NCBI RefSeq assembly: GCF_900114715.1
Contig: NZ_FOTY01000015.1
Coordinates: forward strand, 1 to 64,000
Reading direction: 5' to 3'
Length of the DNA: 64,000 bases
DNA from: Salibacterium qingdaonense
GTDB taxonomy: Bacteria > Bacillota > Bacilli > Bacillales > Marinococcaceae
The position numbers and the translations under genes are program-made. Positions within the stretch are counted from its first letter, which is position 1, and each line of letters begins with the position of its first letter. The notes beneath the pieces are model-generated. The model was not told the DNA's origin, ran no database searches, and saw only the letters and a program-made list of their open reading frames with translations. Of the stretch, positions 8,056 through 17,000 are shown in pieces.

Positions 8056-9210
8056 TTATTCGTAGTCGCCGTGTACAGAAATCTCGTTATTCTGGAAATT
8101 GTCGACACTGTTTTGTTTCTCATAAAAATGCGGGGCATGGTTCAGCAGGCTTTCTCTGGAATAGAAGCTGCTGTCTTTGGTGAGCGGCAGCGTTACATGT
8201 TTCTTTTCTGTCGCGGCTTCGTAAATCGCCATGATGATTTCCAGTGTTTTGCGTCCTTCTTCTCCGGTAACAAGAGGAGCCTTGTTCCCTTTCACGGCTT
8301 GTATCACGTCGTGAATCTGGCCGGTGTGGCCTTCATACCGCAGCGGTTCGAGCTGATTATAGGTCTCAGTGATCGACTGCTGGAGTGTTTCGTCCGTCTC
8401 CAGAAAGCCGTTTTCGAGCTGGGTATAGGCTTTTACATCAAATGGGACTTCAAGCTTTGCTTTGTCTCCCTGGAATATCAGCTTCTGTTCTTCTCCGTGA
8501 TGCACCGCCGAGCTTGTTACCTGCGACAGTCCTCCGTCCTCGTGGCGGAATATAGCAATCGATAAGTCTTCCACTTCTGCGTTGGTGTGAGCGGTGTTGG
8601 ACATAAATGCCGATATTTCAGACGGTGCGCCGCGGAGCCACTGGAAAATATCGATATGATGGACCGCGTGATTCAGTGTGCAGCCGCCGCCTTCTTTCTC
8701 CCAGGTTCCTCTCCACCACAAGTCGTAGTAGTTGAACCCTCTCCACCAGTGCGAATCAATCTGCGTGTGATTAATGCTTCCAATGGTCTCGTCGGAGAGC
8801 AGTTTCGACAATTTCATCATTGGATTTTTGAAACGGTTCTGCGCGATGACTGACAGAATCACTTCGTATTGCTCAGCTGCCTCCAGCATCCGGTCGCATT
8901 CTTCGAGGGAAGAAGCCATCGGTTTCTCCACCAGCACATGCGTGCGGTGCTCCATTGCTTTAATCGCTATATCGCTGTGGGTAAACGGTGGTGTGCAGAT
9001 GGATACGAGATCCAGTTCTTCGTTTTCCAGCATCTTGTCGTAATCTGTGTACACCGATGCGTTCAGTTCATATTTTTTATTAATCGTTTCCGCTTTGTCT
9101 TCATACAAATCGCATAAAGCCGCGATTTGAATCTCTTCATCCACTTCCAAATACCCCTCTACATGCGACGAACTAATCGCCCCGACACCTATAACACCAA
9201 CTTTAAGCAT
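8056..9210 (-). CDS. Gfo/Idh/MocA-family oxidoreductase
   Basis: 384 residues. MLKVGVIGVGAISSSHVEGY is a canonical Rossmann start, VLVEKPMASS holds the conserved EKP loop, and GGGCTLNHAVHHIDIFQWL holds the usual C-terminal His pair. GAGGGTAACA upstream supports the start. The 5' region carries the palindrome ACTTGTATACAAGT 48 bases upstream, shared with the uxuA promoter, so it belongs to the GntR regulon. Likely an NAD-dependent sugar or sugar-acid dehydrogenase. It could feed epimerised or oxidised uronate derivatives into the pathway; that is a guess from context. Confidence 0.85.
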   Translation of the reverse strand: MLKVGVIGVGAISSSHVEGYLEVDEEIQIAALCDLYEDKAETINKKYELNASVYTDYDKMLENEELDLVSICTPPFTHSDIAIKAMEHRTHVLVEKPMASSLEECDRMLEAAEQYEVILSVIAQNRFKNPMMKLSKLLSDETIGSINHTQIDSHWWRGFNYYDLWWRGTWEKEGGGCTLNHAVHHIDIFQWLRGAPSEISAFMSNTAHTNAEVEDLSIAIFRHEDGGLSQVTSSAVHHGEEQKLIFQGDKAKLEVPFDVKAYTQLENGFLETDETLQQSITETYNQLEPLRYEGHTGQIHDVIQAVKGNKAPLVTGEEGRKTLEIIMAIYEAATEKKHVTLPLTKDSSFYSRESLLNHAPHFYEKQNSVDNFQNNEISVHGDYE

Positions 9211-9258
9211 TGTTACCCTCCTGATAATTAGAGAATGTATTTTTTAAAATACTAACAT

Positions 9259-9272
9259 ACTTGTATACAAGT
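9259..9272. promoter_or_regulatory. GntR-type operator, left copy
   Basis: ACTTGTATACAAGT is a perfect 14-bp palindrome of the kind bound by FCD-subgroup GntR proteins (core TTGTATACAA). A 22-nt stretch including it and CTAACAT on one side recurs inverted at 10112-10133. Read toward the downstream gene, both copies have the same orientation, 48-50 bases before the start codon. Confidence 0.8.
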
Positions 9273-9284
9273 AGCTAGTTTTTT

Positions 9285-9956
9285 TTAAAAATAGTCCGGA
9301 AATTTTTCTTCTATCTTCTCAATATCAATCGTCAGTCGGCTTAAGTGGTCTTTCATCACAGCAATTCCCTTTTCCTCATCATTCTCCTTAATGGCGTTAC
9401 ATATTTCTTCATGCTGGTTGATTAAGAGCTGCCAGTTCACCGAAGATATTAAGCTGAGCATCCGGATTCGGTTGTAGTTCACCATAGAGTTCTCAATAAT
9501 ACTCCAGGAATAAAATTTATCCACGCCGGCGAACAAGATTTCATGAAACTCCTGGTCCAGATCAAATAATTGAACGTATTCCGGGGAATCCACGTATTCT
9601 TTCTGCTTCGCCAGGTTTTTTTCCATCATGGACATATAATATTCATCGAACTGACGCAGCGCCAGTTTGACGATGGCAAGCTCCAGATTTTCTCTGATAA
9701 ACACCGACTCTTCGACGAGTTTCTTGTTGATAAGAGACACGTACGTCCCTCTCTGGGGATAAACTTCAATCAATCTTTCCTCTGATAGTTTTAAGAAAGC
9801 TTCTCTTACCGGTGTCCGGCTCACATTCAGGTGATCGGATACGACATTTTCCGTAATCCGCTGGCCCGGCTTATAGATTAATTTCATAATGTCGTTTTTT
9901 AACTTGTCATAGACATAACTTCTAACGGAAACATGTTGCGGGGAATTGTTTTCCAT
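9285..9956 (-). CDS. GntR-family (FCD) transcriptional regulator of the hexuronate genes
   Basis: 223 residues: winged helix-turn-helix at about 10-75 (YKPGQRITENVVSDHLNVSRTPVREAFLKL) and an all-helical FCD ligand-binding domain at about 85-215 with DLDQEFHEILF and a later His-containing helix (DHLSRL). The FCD domain usually binds a sugar acid through a metal. It sits between two operons that share an inverted operator, so it most likely represses both and is induced by a pathway intermediate. Functionally it resembles UxuR of other bacteria; unrelated to the LacI-type ExuR of Bacillus subtilis. A weak GGTGG site precedes the start. Confidence 0.88.
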   Translation of the reverse strand: MENNSPQHVSVRSYVYDKLKNDIMKLIYKPGQRITENVVSDHLNVSRTPVREAFLKLSEERLIEVYPQRGTYVSLINKKLVEESVFIRENLELAIVKLALRQFDEYYMSMMEKNLAKQKEYVDSPEYVQLFDLDQEFHEILFAGVDKFYSWSIIENSMVNYNRIRMLSLISSVNWQLLINQHEEICNAIKENDEEKGIAVMKDHLSRLTIDIEKIEEKFPDYF

Positions 9957-9991
9957 AATTTTCTATTGTCCACCTTACTTCTTTTTGTACC

Positions 9992-10019
9992 AGTATACAG
10001 AAACATCATAGAGTATAAA
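9992..10019 (-). promoter_or_regulatory. likely sigma-A promoter of the GntR gene
   Basis: On the minus strand TTTATA and TATACT are separated by 16 nt, 36 bases ahead of the start codon. GTATACA beside the -10 resembles half of the GntR operator, so some autoregulation is possible. Confidence 0.45.
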
Positions 10020-10111
10020 ACAAATGTGCCGGACAGGGCTTCGTCTTCTTTTCGTTCAGGCTTATTTCAGAAGATGTGAAAAACAGGAATGAAATGAAAT
10101 AAACTATGGAT

Positions 10112-10125
10112 ACTTGTATACAAGT
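10112..10125. promoter_or_regulatory. GntR-type operator, right copy (uxuA promoter)
   Basis: Second perfect ACTTGTATACAAGT, 50 bases ahead of the uxuA start. The flanking TATGTTAG on the uxuA side matches the left copy in gene-relative orientation, suggesting that operator and promoter were copied as one unit. Confidence 0.8.
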
Positions 10126-10175
10126 ATGTTAGCATAAAAGCCATAATCAGTTCAAGCAAAGGCAGGTGACAGTCA

Positions 10176-11234
10176 ATGAAAATGGGGTTCCGCTGGTTTG
10201 GCGAAGATAATGACAGCATCTCTCTGGCAGACATCCGGCAGATACCAAATACAACCCAGATTGTATGGGCTCTGCATCAGAAAGAAGCCGGGGAAGTGTG
10301 GCAGAGAGATGAAATCGCGGAAGAAGTAAAGAATATCACATCCAAAGGATTCAAGGCTGACGTCGTCGAAAGCGTCAACGTACATGAAGATATTAAGCTC
10401 GGCCTTCCTTCCAGAGAACAATACATCGAAAATTATAAAGTAACGCTGCAGAATTTGGCGGCCGAAGGGGTGAAAACGGTCTGCTATAATTTCATGCCTG
10501 TATTTGACTGGATACGAACCGACCTTCACAAAGAATTAAACGACGGATCGACCGCTTTGTTTTATGAAAACGAACAGGTGGAACACGCCACGCCGGAAGA
10601 TATTATTAACAAGGTGCTGGCGAACCCTGAGTTTACGATGCCGGGCTGGGAGCCTTCGCGGCTGCATCACATTTCATCTACCATCAAACAGTACGAGCAC
10701 GTCACCGAAGAAATGCTGCAGGAGAACCTGAAGTATTTTCTCGAAAAGGTTATTCCGACGTGTGAAGAGTATGATATTGCGCTTGCGGTGCATCCCGATG
10801 ATCCACCGTGGGAAGTTTTTCAGCTTCCCCGCATCGTGTCGAATTATGAGCATCTGGAGACAATTACCGGCATGGTGGACAGCACATATAATGGGCTGAC
10901 CCTGTGCAGCGGAGCACTCGGATCCTCAAGCGGCAATGATGTACCTCAAATGATTTACGATTTCCAGGATAGAATACACTTTGCCCACGTGAGAAACGTG
11001 CAGCGCTTTGATAATGGAGACTTTATTGAAACGTCGCACCGCGAAGACGACGGATCGGTCCCTGTTCTTGATATTTTAAAAGCCTATCATGATATCGGTT
11101 TTCAGGGTGTTATACGTCCCGATCACGGCAGACACCTCTGGAAGGAAAACAGCCGTCCGGGCTACGGCCTTTATGACCGGGCTCTCGGCATTATGTATCT
11201 GCACGGCAGCTGGGACACGTTAAACAAACACTGA
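10176..11234 (+). CDS. uxuA: mannonate dehydratase UxuA
   Basis: Dehydrates D-mannonate to 2-keto-3-deoxy-D-gluconate using a divalent metal. 352 residues, normal length. Near-identical family landmarks: MGFRWFGEDND at the start, IVWALHQKEAGEVW, NFMPVFDWIRTDL, LAVHPDDPPWEVFQLPRI, the metal-binding TLCSGALGSS segment, HFAHVRNVQ, and VIRPDHGRHLW near the end. AGGTGA precedes ATG 10176. First gene of a rightward pair with the SDR uxuB, under the GntR-type operator. KDG kinase and aldolase are not in the window. Confidence 0.95.
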   Translation: MKMGFRWFGEDNDSISLADIRQIPNTTQIVWALHQKEAGEVWQRDEIAEEVKNITSKGFKADVVESVNVHEDIKLGLPSREQYIENYKVTLQNLAAEGVKTVCYNFMPVFDWIRTDLHKELNDGSTALFYENEQVEHATPEDIINKVLANPEFTMPGWEPSRLHHISSTIKQYEHVTEEMLQENLKYFLEKVIPTCEEYDIALAVHPDDPPWEVFQLPRIVSNYEHLETITGMVDSTYNGLTLCSGALGSSSGNDVPQMIYDFQDRIHFAHVRNVQRFDNGDFIETSHREDDGSVPVLDILKAYHDIGFQGVIRPDHGRHLWKENSRPGYGLYDRALGIMYLHGSWDTLNKH

Positions 11235-11262
11235 TTCCACGCAGAAAAAAAGGAGGACAATC

Positions 11263-12105
11263 ATGAATCACGAAACACTGAACGGGAAAGTAGCGGTTGT
11301 TACAGGAGGAGGCGGCGTTCTCTGCGGCAAAATGGCGGAAACGCTGGCAGCGCAGGGAATGAAAGTCGTCGTTCTCAGCAGAAAAGAAGAAAACGCGCAG
11401 AAGACTGTCGATCAGATTACCGAGCAGGGCGGGGAAGCGGTTGCCTTTGCCTGCGATGTGACGAAAAAGCAGAACATTGAAGAAACGAACAAAAAAATCC
11501 AGCAGCATTATGACAAATACCACGTTCTCATTAACGGCGCCGGCGGAAACCACCCGGAAGCCAAAACCACCAATGAAGAGTTCAGTATGAAAGACGTCGA
11601 AGATGCAGAAACCAGCTCTTTTTTCGATGTCACCGAAGAAGGCTTGGATCACGTATTCCGGGTGAACTTCACCGGCGCGGTCCTGGCCACACAGGTCTTT
11701 CTTCCGCATATGATCCACGATGAACAAAGCACGGTCATCAACATTTCATCCATGAGCGCCCCAAGCCCGATGACCAAGGTTCCCGGCTACAGCGCAGCCA
11801 AAGCCGCGGTCGAGAATTTCACGCAGTGGTTCGCTGTGCATATGGCGAAAGAAAACATCCGCTGCAACGCGATCGCTCCCGGCTTTTTTCTCACCAAGCA
11901 GAATTATTCGCTGCTGATGGATGAGAATGATCAAATGACTCCCCGCTCCCAAAAAATCATGAATCAGACGCCGATGGGCCGCTTCGGACAGCCCGATGAC
12001 TTATCCGGCACGCTTCTGTGGCTCGCAGATCCCGCCTACTCCACATTCATCACCGGCGTCACCGTACCGGTCGATGGCGGATTCATGGCTTACTCCGGGG
12101 TATAA
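11263..12105 (+). CDS. uxuB: SDR-family D-mannonate oxidoreductase (fructuronate reductase)
   Basis: 280-residue short-chain dehydrogenase with the coenzyme loop VTGGGGVLCGKMA near residue 14, NGAGG at about 90, and the catalytic Ser with YSAAK near 165-169. It resembles Bacillus subtilis YjmF/UxuB, which interconverts D-fructuronate and D-mannonate and is an SDR, unlike the long-chain E. coli UxuB. It starts 28 bases after uxuA behind GGAGG, so the two are co-transcribed. Together with UxaC the window holds the three steps from glucuronate to KDG. Confidence 0.88.
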   Translation: MNHETLNGKVAVVTGGGGVLCGKMAETLAAQGMKVVVLSRKEENAQKTVDQITEQGGEAVAFACDVTKKQNIEETNKKIQQHYDKYHVLINGAGGNHPEAKTTNEEFSMKDVEDAETSSFFDVTEEGLDHVFRVNFTGAVLATQVFLPHMIHDEQSTVINISSMSAPSPMTKVPGYSAAKAAVENFTQWFAVHMAKENIRCNAIAPGFFLTKQNYSLLMDENDQMTPRSQKIMNQTPMGRFGQPDDLSGTLLWLADPAYSTFITGVTVPVDGGFMAYSGV

Positions 12106-12118
12106 ACAATGATGATAC

Positions 12119-12166
12119 AAAAGGTCAGACGGCAGGCAGAGCGCCTGATGTCTGACCTTTTTTTTA
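12119..12166. terminator. terminator between uxuB and the cupin gene
   Basis: AAAGGTCAGAC pairs with GTCTGACCTTT across a 19-nt loop, with eight T residues on the plus strand. On the minus strand the A-run before the stem gives a shorter T-tract, so it can serve both convergent genes. Confidence 0.85.
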
Positions 12167-12832
12167 TTAATAATACGGATAGCGCTGATACGGGTAAACG
12201 TAGTACGGTTCGTGGTACGGTAGCGACTGCGGCTGGGCGGGTTTGTTGTTTTGCTGCATGGTGCCCTGAACCTGCTGTTGTTGTTGCTGCTGGGCGCATG
12301 CATCGGTCGGTCCGATGATGATCGTCTCGCCCTGCAGCGGCGCAATAGCCTCCTCCCAGGTCTCGGGATCGACGCAGTACGTTTGCGCCATGACATCCGC
12401 CGGGGTTTTTGCGAGCAGGTCGGAGTAGAGAATGTATTCGGGGTACGGTGCGTCGAACATGGCAAGAAGGTGGGTGTTGTTTTCCTGGGCGATTTCCCAG
12501 TGCCACCAGCCCTGCGGCACACTTGCCACTTCCCCCGGCATGATCCGGACCGTGGTCCTTTCATTGGTGAACGGATTGATCAGCGACACCTCGGCCGCCC
12601 CGGAAATGCAGTACACGAGCTCCGAGGCGTTCTGATGATAATGCGGTTCCACCACATGCCCATTACTCAGATAAATATCGAGGAGCGACATATCCCCGAG
12701 CGTATTCAGATTATCCCGGCCCAGCCGGTTAATGTAATTCTGTTCGTTTCTCGTGAACAAACGGTTCGTGTTCAAGTTGAAAAAATACTGCGGTTCCGCC
12801 GCAGGCTGCTCGGTATACGGATCTCTCATCAT
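12167..12832 (-). CDS. cupin-domain protein, possibly spore-associated
   Basis: 221 residues from ATG 12832 (GGAGGG site 7 nt upstream). One cupin barrel covers about residues 45-150: VVEPHYHQNASELVYCISG gives the metal-binding His/His/Glu motif 1, and VPQGWWHWEIAQENNTHLLAMF gives motif 2. The tail is odd: a run of seven Gln residues, then Asn/Pro-rich sequence ending in Tyr-Pro repeats (YHEPYYVYPYQRYPYY). Gln- and Tyr-rich tails are common in Bacillus coat proteins, and oxalate-decarboxylase-like cupins occur in the coat, so a spore location is a fair guess. Catalytic function is not predictable. Confidence 0.75.
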   Translation of the reverse strand: MMRDPYTEQPAAEPQYFFNLNTNRLFTRNEQNYINRLGRDNLNTLGDMSLLDIYLSNGHVVEPHYHQNASELVYCISGAAEVSLINPFTNERTTVRIMPGEVASVPQGWWHWEIAQENNTHLLAMFDAPYPEYILYSDLLAKTPADVMAQTYCVDPETWEEAIAPLQGETIIIGPTDACAQQQQQQQVQGTMQQNNKPAQPQSLPYHEPYYVYPYQRYPYY

Positions 12833-13002
12833 ATCAATACCCTCCTGTTTTTTTATCACCATATGTGAAACAAAAGAGAATGTGACACCCGCCTACCGCC
12901 GCGTGCATTGACCTGCATTTGGTTTATGATATCATAAACGTAAGGAAATTCCATCGGCATGTATCTCTTTTTTCATAAACTCACTGCAAAAGGAGGATAC
13001 CG

Positions 13003-13341
13003 ATGACCGCTGCAACTTGGTTCCTTTATATCGTGATGGGTTTCATCGTATTAGCGGCCCATTGGATGTACCACACCATAGCGAAAGTGAAAAATGAGGA
13101 ATACGGAAAAGTCGATTCCGGAAAAGCTATCATTTATTACCGGTTGAGTTACCGCAGAAGAATGATACGGTCATTATGGACTATGCCGGTTGGAATGGTT
13201 ATCCTCGTGGGATTATACTTCGTTCCCGGCATGACAATGAACGCCACTCTCATTCTGGCTGCTTTGTTTATCATTGCATCCGCCATCGAAATCGGGCACA
13301 GCTATATGAAATGGAAAAAGACAAGTGCCGCATCAGAGTAA
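13003..13341 (+). CDS. small membrane protein, unknown function
   Basis: 112 residues with three hydrophobic helices (FLYIVMGFIVLAAHWMY, TMPVGMVILVGLYFVPG, ATLILAALFIIASAIEI) and a basic cytoplasmic loop YYRLSYRRRMIRSLW between the first two. AAAAGGAGG lies 8 nt before ATG 13003. It is followed after 21 bases by a second tiny membrane protein, probably an operon. I do not recognise the family; size and layout resemble YtpI-like proteins but the match is weak. Confidence 0.7.
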   Translation: MTAATWFLYIVMGFIVLAAHWMYHTIAKVKNEEYGKVDSGKAIIYYRLSYRRRMIRSLWTMPVGMVILVGLYFVPGMTMNATLILAALFIIASAIEIGHSYMKWKKTSAASE

Positions 13342-13362
13342 TAGAAAACAGGAGGCCGCGCA

Positions 13363-13509
13363 TTGGAGTTTATAGGGAATTTCATCATCGTACTTGGTTC
13401 CGTGATTATCATGACCGGTCTCGCGAGGAAACTCGCAGACATCATCGGAAACCAACTGGATTTCTACGGTCTACTGCGGCAGGCTTGGTATAAGGTGAAA
13501 AGGAAATAA
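13363..13509 (+). CDS. 48-residue membrane peptide, TTG start
   Basis: Starts at TTG 13363 behind a perfect AGGAGG (6 nt spacing) and ends with TAA at 13509. One hydrophobic segment (FIGNFIIVLGSVIIMTGLA) is followed by an amphipathic basic tail ending KVKRK. The ribosome site and tight spacing to the gene before it are the main evidence. Function unknown; single-helix peptides like this often modulate a membrane partner. Confidence 0.6.
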   Translation: MEFIGNFIIVLGSVIIMTGLARKLADIIGNQLDFYGLLRQAWYKVKRK

Positions 13510-13614
13510 GACCTGAGTGTTTCACCATACGAAAAACATTACGGCCGCTGTGTCTGTGGAGACATGCGGCTGATTTTTAGATCATGCAGATTTTGTCCCT
13601 ATATTTTCTCCTAC

Positions 13615-13740
13615 TTACGTTTAGCTGTACTTTTCTCCAATAAACGTCGTTATGACTCATGCCCAGTTACGTTTGACCAGTCTCCGGCTGTCTCAAACTG
13701 TCTTATGAAGAGTTTCACTTTACGTTTGCACTGTGCTGCC
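13615..13740. repeat. alternating inverted-motif array, 52-bp period (subfamily D)
   Basis: TTACGTTT occurs at 13615, 13667 and 13720. Between them lie near-inverse motifs AAACGTCG at 13642 and AAACTGTC at 13695, both followed within a few bases by TTATGA. Steps are 27, 25, 28 and 25 nt, a 52-53 bp period. The same geometry with other motif bases is seen at 40607-40760. No coding signal is present. Confidence 0.6.
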
Positions 13741-13819
13741 GCCGACTTTTGTCCGCTTGACGGGCACTCGACAAGAATACGGCCGGGAGCACGCCGGCAA
13801 CCGCTTTGTTCTTCGGCGT

Positions 13820-13975
13820 TACATGCCGATTGCGGGCCGATACATGCTAAATATTGTCGAATACATGCCAAACACACCCCAATACAAGCCGGCGCCTCGG
13901 GTACATGCCAAACCGGCGCCTTTACATGCCGAATCACCCCAAATACATGCCAAACCCTCCCCGTTACCAGCCAAC
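13820..13975 (-). repeat. 21-bp phased array, subfamily A, copy 1
   Basis: TACATGCC-type cores start at 13820, 13841, 13862, 13883, 13902, 13923 and 13944: steps of 21 nt except one 19-nt unit (TACAAGCCGGCG...). The same order of units, including the 19-nt one, recurs at 21922 and 23277. Units differ mainly between the cores. The minus strand is given because it aligns with subfamily B. It lies just downstream of jetC. Confidence 0.85.
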
Positions 13976-14022
13976 TCAACTCGACTCCACTCCACTCGAC
14001 CCAGCCAAGAACAGAACACATC

Positions 14023-14051
14023 AAAAAACCGACTGGAGCGCGTCCAGCCGG
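14023..14051 (-). terminator. terminator of the Wadjet operon
   Basis: CCGACTGGA pairs with TCCAGCCGG (one weak pair), and six A residues before it give a T-run on the minus strand. It lies 15 bases past the jetC stop and directly beside array A1; equivalent hairpins adjoin arrays A2 and A3. Confidence 0.75.
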
Positions 14052-14066
14052 CCTGTTCTTTGTTTC

Positions 14067-17000
14067 TTATTCAAATAACGACAACTGCTCCACTTCTCCG
14101 AGGCGCTGCAGGGCCTGGGGGTCGTGATCCTGAAAGTACGCCTGGTGCAGGTGCTTTTCTTTCGTTATGATCTGCTTGGCCGGGTCAACAGCGGGCTGCA
14201 GGCGGCAGCTGTAGATAACGGGAAAGAAATCGCGTAGAAATTTCCCTTCCGCATGGGCGGTCAGGGCGATGATCTGAAATCCGAGCTGTTCCGCGATAAA
14301 AAACACCGGGTGGAGCACGTGGTCATTCGAAGCAGCTCCAAATGGGTTATCAAGAATCACGGAACGGTGCCGTTTCATGTGCGGTTCGATATGTTTCTGC
14401 TTTTCGGCAATATAATTCAGGATGCCCAGAAACAGCGTCATATTCTTGCTCCAGCGCTCGCCGCCGGACCAGTTGTTGGACTGCTCCCACGAGTAGCGGC
14501 TCGTCGTGACGCGGGTGTCGTTGGTAACTTTGCGGCAGGTGACTTTCATCGGCTGGCCGTTAAACACCTGCTGAAGCAGCTGCTTGGACTGCAGCCACGT
14601 TTCGATGTCTTTTCGCATCCGCGTCGTGTCAGGGCCTCCATCGGCGGTCTGGTACCGCTCTGCCTCGAGCTGCTCGATGATCCATTCGACGTGCCGGCGC
14701 AGGCGCGCCCGACCTTCATCTTCTTCCCAGTCCGGAATCGTGAACGTATAGATCTGCTTCCAGTCCTCCCCGGTTTTCACCCGTGTTTTCTTTGGAATCA
14801 TTTCGAGTTCCTGTTTGACGGCGCTCAAGTGGGTGTGCATCTGGGCGATGAATTGTTCGAACTGCTTATCATACGTACGGATCGTTTCTTCATTGATACG
14901 GATGGCATGCTCAAGTGCCTGCTTCATATTGCGGCGGAACTGAAGCACTTCCTCATACGACTGTTTCTGCTCAATGCCTTTAATGGCTTTTTGCTGCAGC
15001 TTCACGTCCTGCACGTGATCGCGGCAGAACTGGATGAAAGCCGAAGCAGCCTGCTGCAGGTCCTTTTTCTTTTTCTGCACGCTGGTGTCGGTCCGCTTCA
15101 GGGCGTCTATCGTTTCCTGGATGATGCGGCGCTGATCGTGTTCGAGCCGCTCGGTTTCTTTCTCACTCAAAACGGCGGCTTCCACCGACGGCCCCTGGAA
15201 ATGGTGCGCCTCCTGGAATTTTTCAAGCTCGCGCGATGCTTCATCGAGTGCCTGAAGCCGGGCTTCGATCCGGGACTGTTCCTGCGCGAGAAAGGCTTTG
15301 CGGCTGGTCACCTGTTCCTTTTCTTCTTCCAGCTTCCGGGCCGCCTCCTCAAGCGGTGTATCGAACGAATCCGGTTCCCGGTCATGAAACCGCTGCTGAA
15401 ACTCACGCCAGGCATCCTGGTACGACTGATCTGCTTTGACCCACGTTTCCCTCACCTTATCCATACGCGAACGCGCGGCCTGCTCTTCGGTTTCTTTCGT
15501 CCGGTACGTTTGAAAAAGCCGGTCCTGCTCTTCGCTTGTAAAAAGCGGCGGTTCCGCGTGTTCGTCGAGATCGTCGTGCTCCAGGCGCAGTTCCTGAATC
15601 TGTCGTCCGGCCGCTTCTTTCTGCTCCTCGGCACTGCGGCGCTCGGCTTCCCATTCGCCGCGGCTTTGCGAGATATTGTGCTGCTGCATGCGGATGTCCT
15701 CGTATTCCTGCTCCAACAGCGCGCGCGACTTCCCGGTGAACACCGGCCCGGCATCAGCGGTTTCTTTGTACCGCGGGTCATCCCGGAGCCGGGAGCGGCT
15801 CTGTCTGTATTCTTTCTGCTCATCGCGGTGCTCCTGAAGGTCTTCACGCCAGCGGCTGATATCGTGCTGGACCCGCTCCTGTTCCACCCGCCGCTCGGCA
15901 AGTGATGCCGCGAGTTTCTGCTGGGCATTCTGTTCTTTTTCCATCTCTTTTTCCAGCGCGTCATGCCGGAGGGCTTCCTGGATCGTTTGTTCCAGCCCCT
16001 GCAGCGTGCCAAGCAGTTCGGTGCTTTCGTTTTGTTCGAGCTCGATCTGCCTGGTTTGTTCCTCTATCTGTTTGGTCAGCGATTCGTGCCGGCGGCCTGA
16101 CTCTTCAAGGACCTCCGTCTGTTCCGACAACTCCTCCTCTATCCCGCGCCGGTTCTCATAGGAATAGTTCGCGAGAAACTGTTCGAGATCCTGCTGCGCG
16201 TACTGCCAGTGCCGAAGTTCTTCTTCCTGCTGCCGGCGCACCTCGGTTGCCGCGTCGGCCTGCTTCTCTATATCGTCTTTCCACGCCTGAAACGACGCCG
16301 TCCCAAGGTTCGTCCGCCAGTGGTCGGGAACGATGCCGGTGGTGCCGGTTTCCCCGCCTTCCGCAGCTGCCTTGGCTTCCTCCTGGGTAAAAAGAAACAC
16401 CGGAAACTGAAGCTGTTTTTTCACGGAAGCAAGCTTGTCGTAAACGGCGGATTTGTCCCGTTTCGTCGTAATCAGCGTCACCGGCCAGAACAGATAGTGC
16501 TGCGCCTGCTCCTTCGTTTCGTCCGGCAGCGTCTGCAGGTAGGAGGTTCCGGTTTCAAGAAGGTCAAACTGCGCGTTCCATGCCTCCAGACGCGACGCAA
16601 GATACGCATCGGCGAAAAAATGGTCCTGTTCGCTGTAGTCATCGGTAAAACGGCGCGCCGCGCGTTCTCTAAGCAGCGCGTCTTCCCGGTTCCGGTGACG
16701 TTTGTCGATCTGTTCGGCGAACTGCTCGCGGATCTGGGATTCACTGTAGTAGACGGACGTGATGCTGCGCCACTGATAGCGCAGCTGCTGCAGCGAGGCG
16801 AGCATGCGGTCGTGTTCGGTATCAAACGTCTTCTTCCGCGTGTCGAGCTCGACGTGCCGGGCCCGCGCGGTTTCAAGGGTTTCCTGCACGTGCCGGCGTT
16901 CGGCGTCAGCGGATTCATTCTCCTCTTTCAGGCGGCGGCTGCTGGTGATGAGCGCATTCCGCTTCTCGTCCGTTTCCCGGTACTGCTGCTCCCATTCTTT

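Noticed and set aside
13564-14170. Reading frames of 60-187 codons across array A1
   Set aside because: Frames are broken by the 19- and 20-nt units, there is no ribosome site, and none is shared among the three A copies. High GC and repeats explain them.
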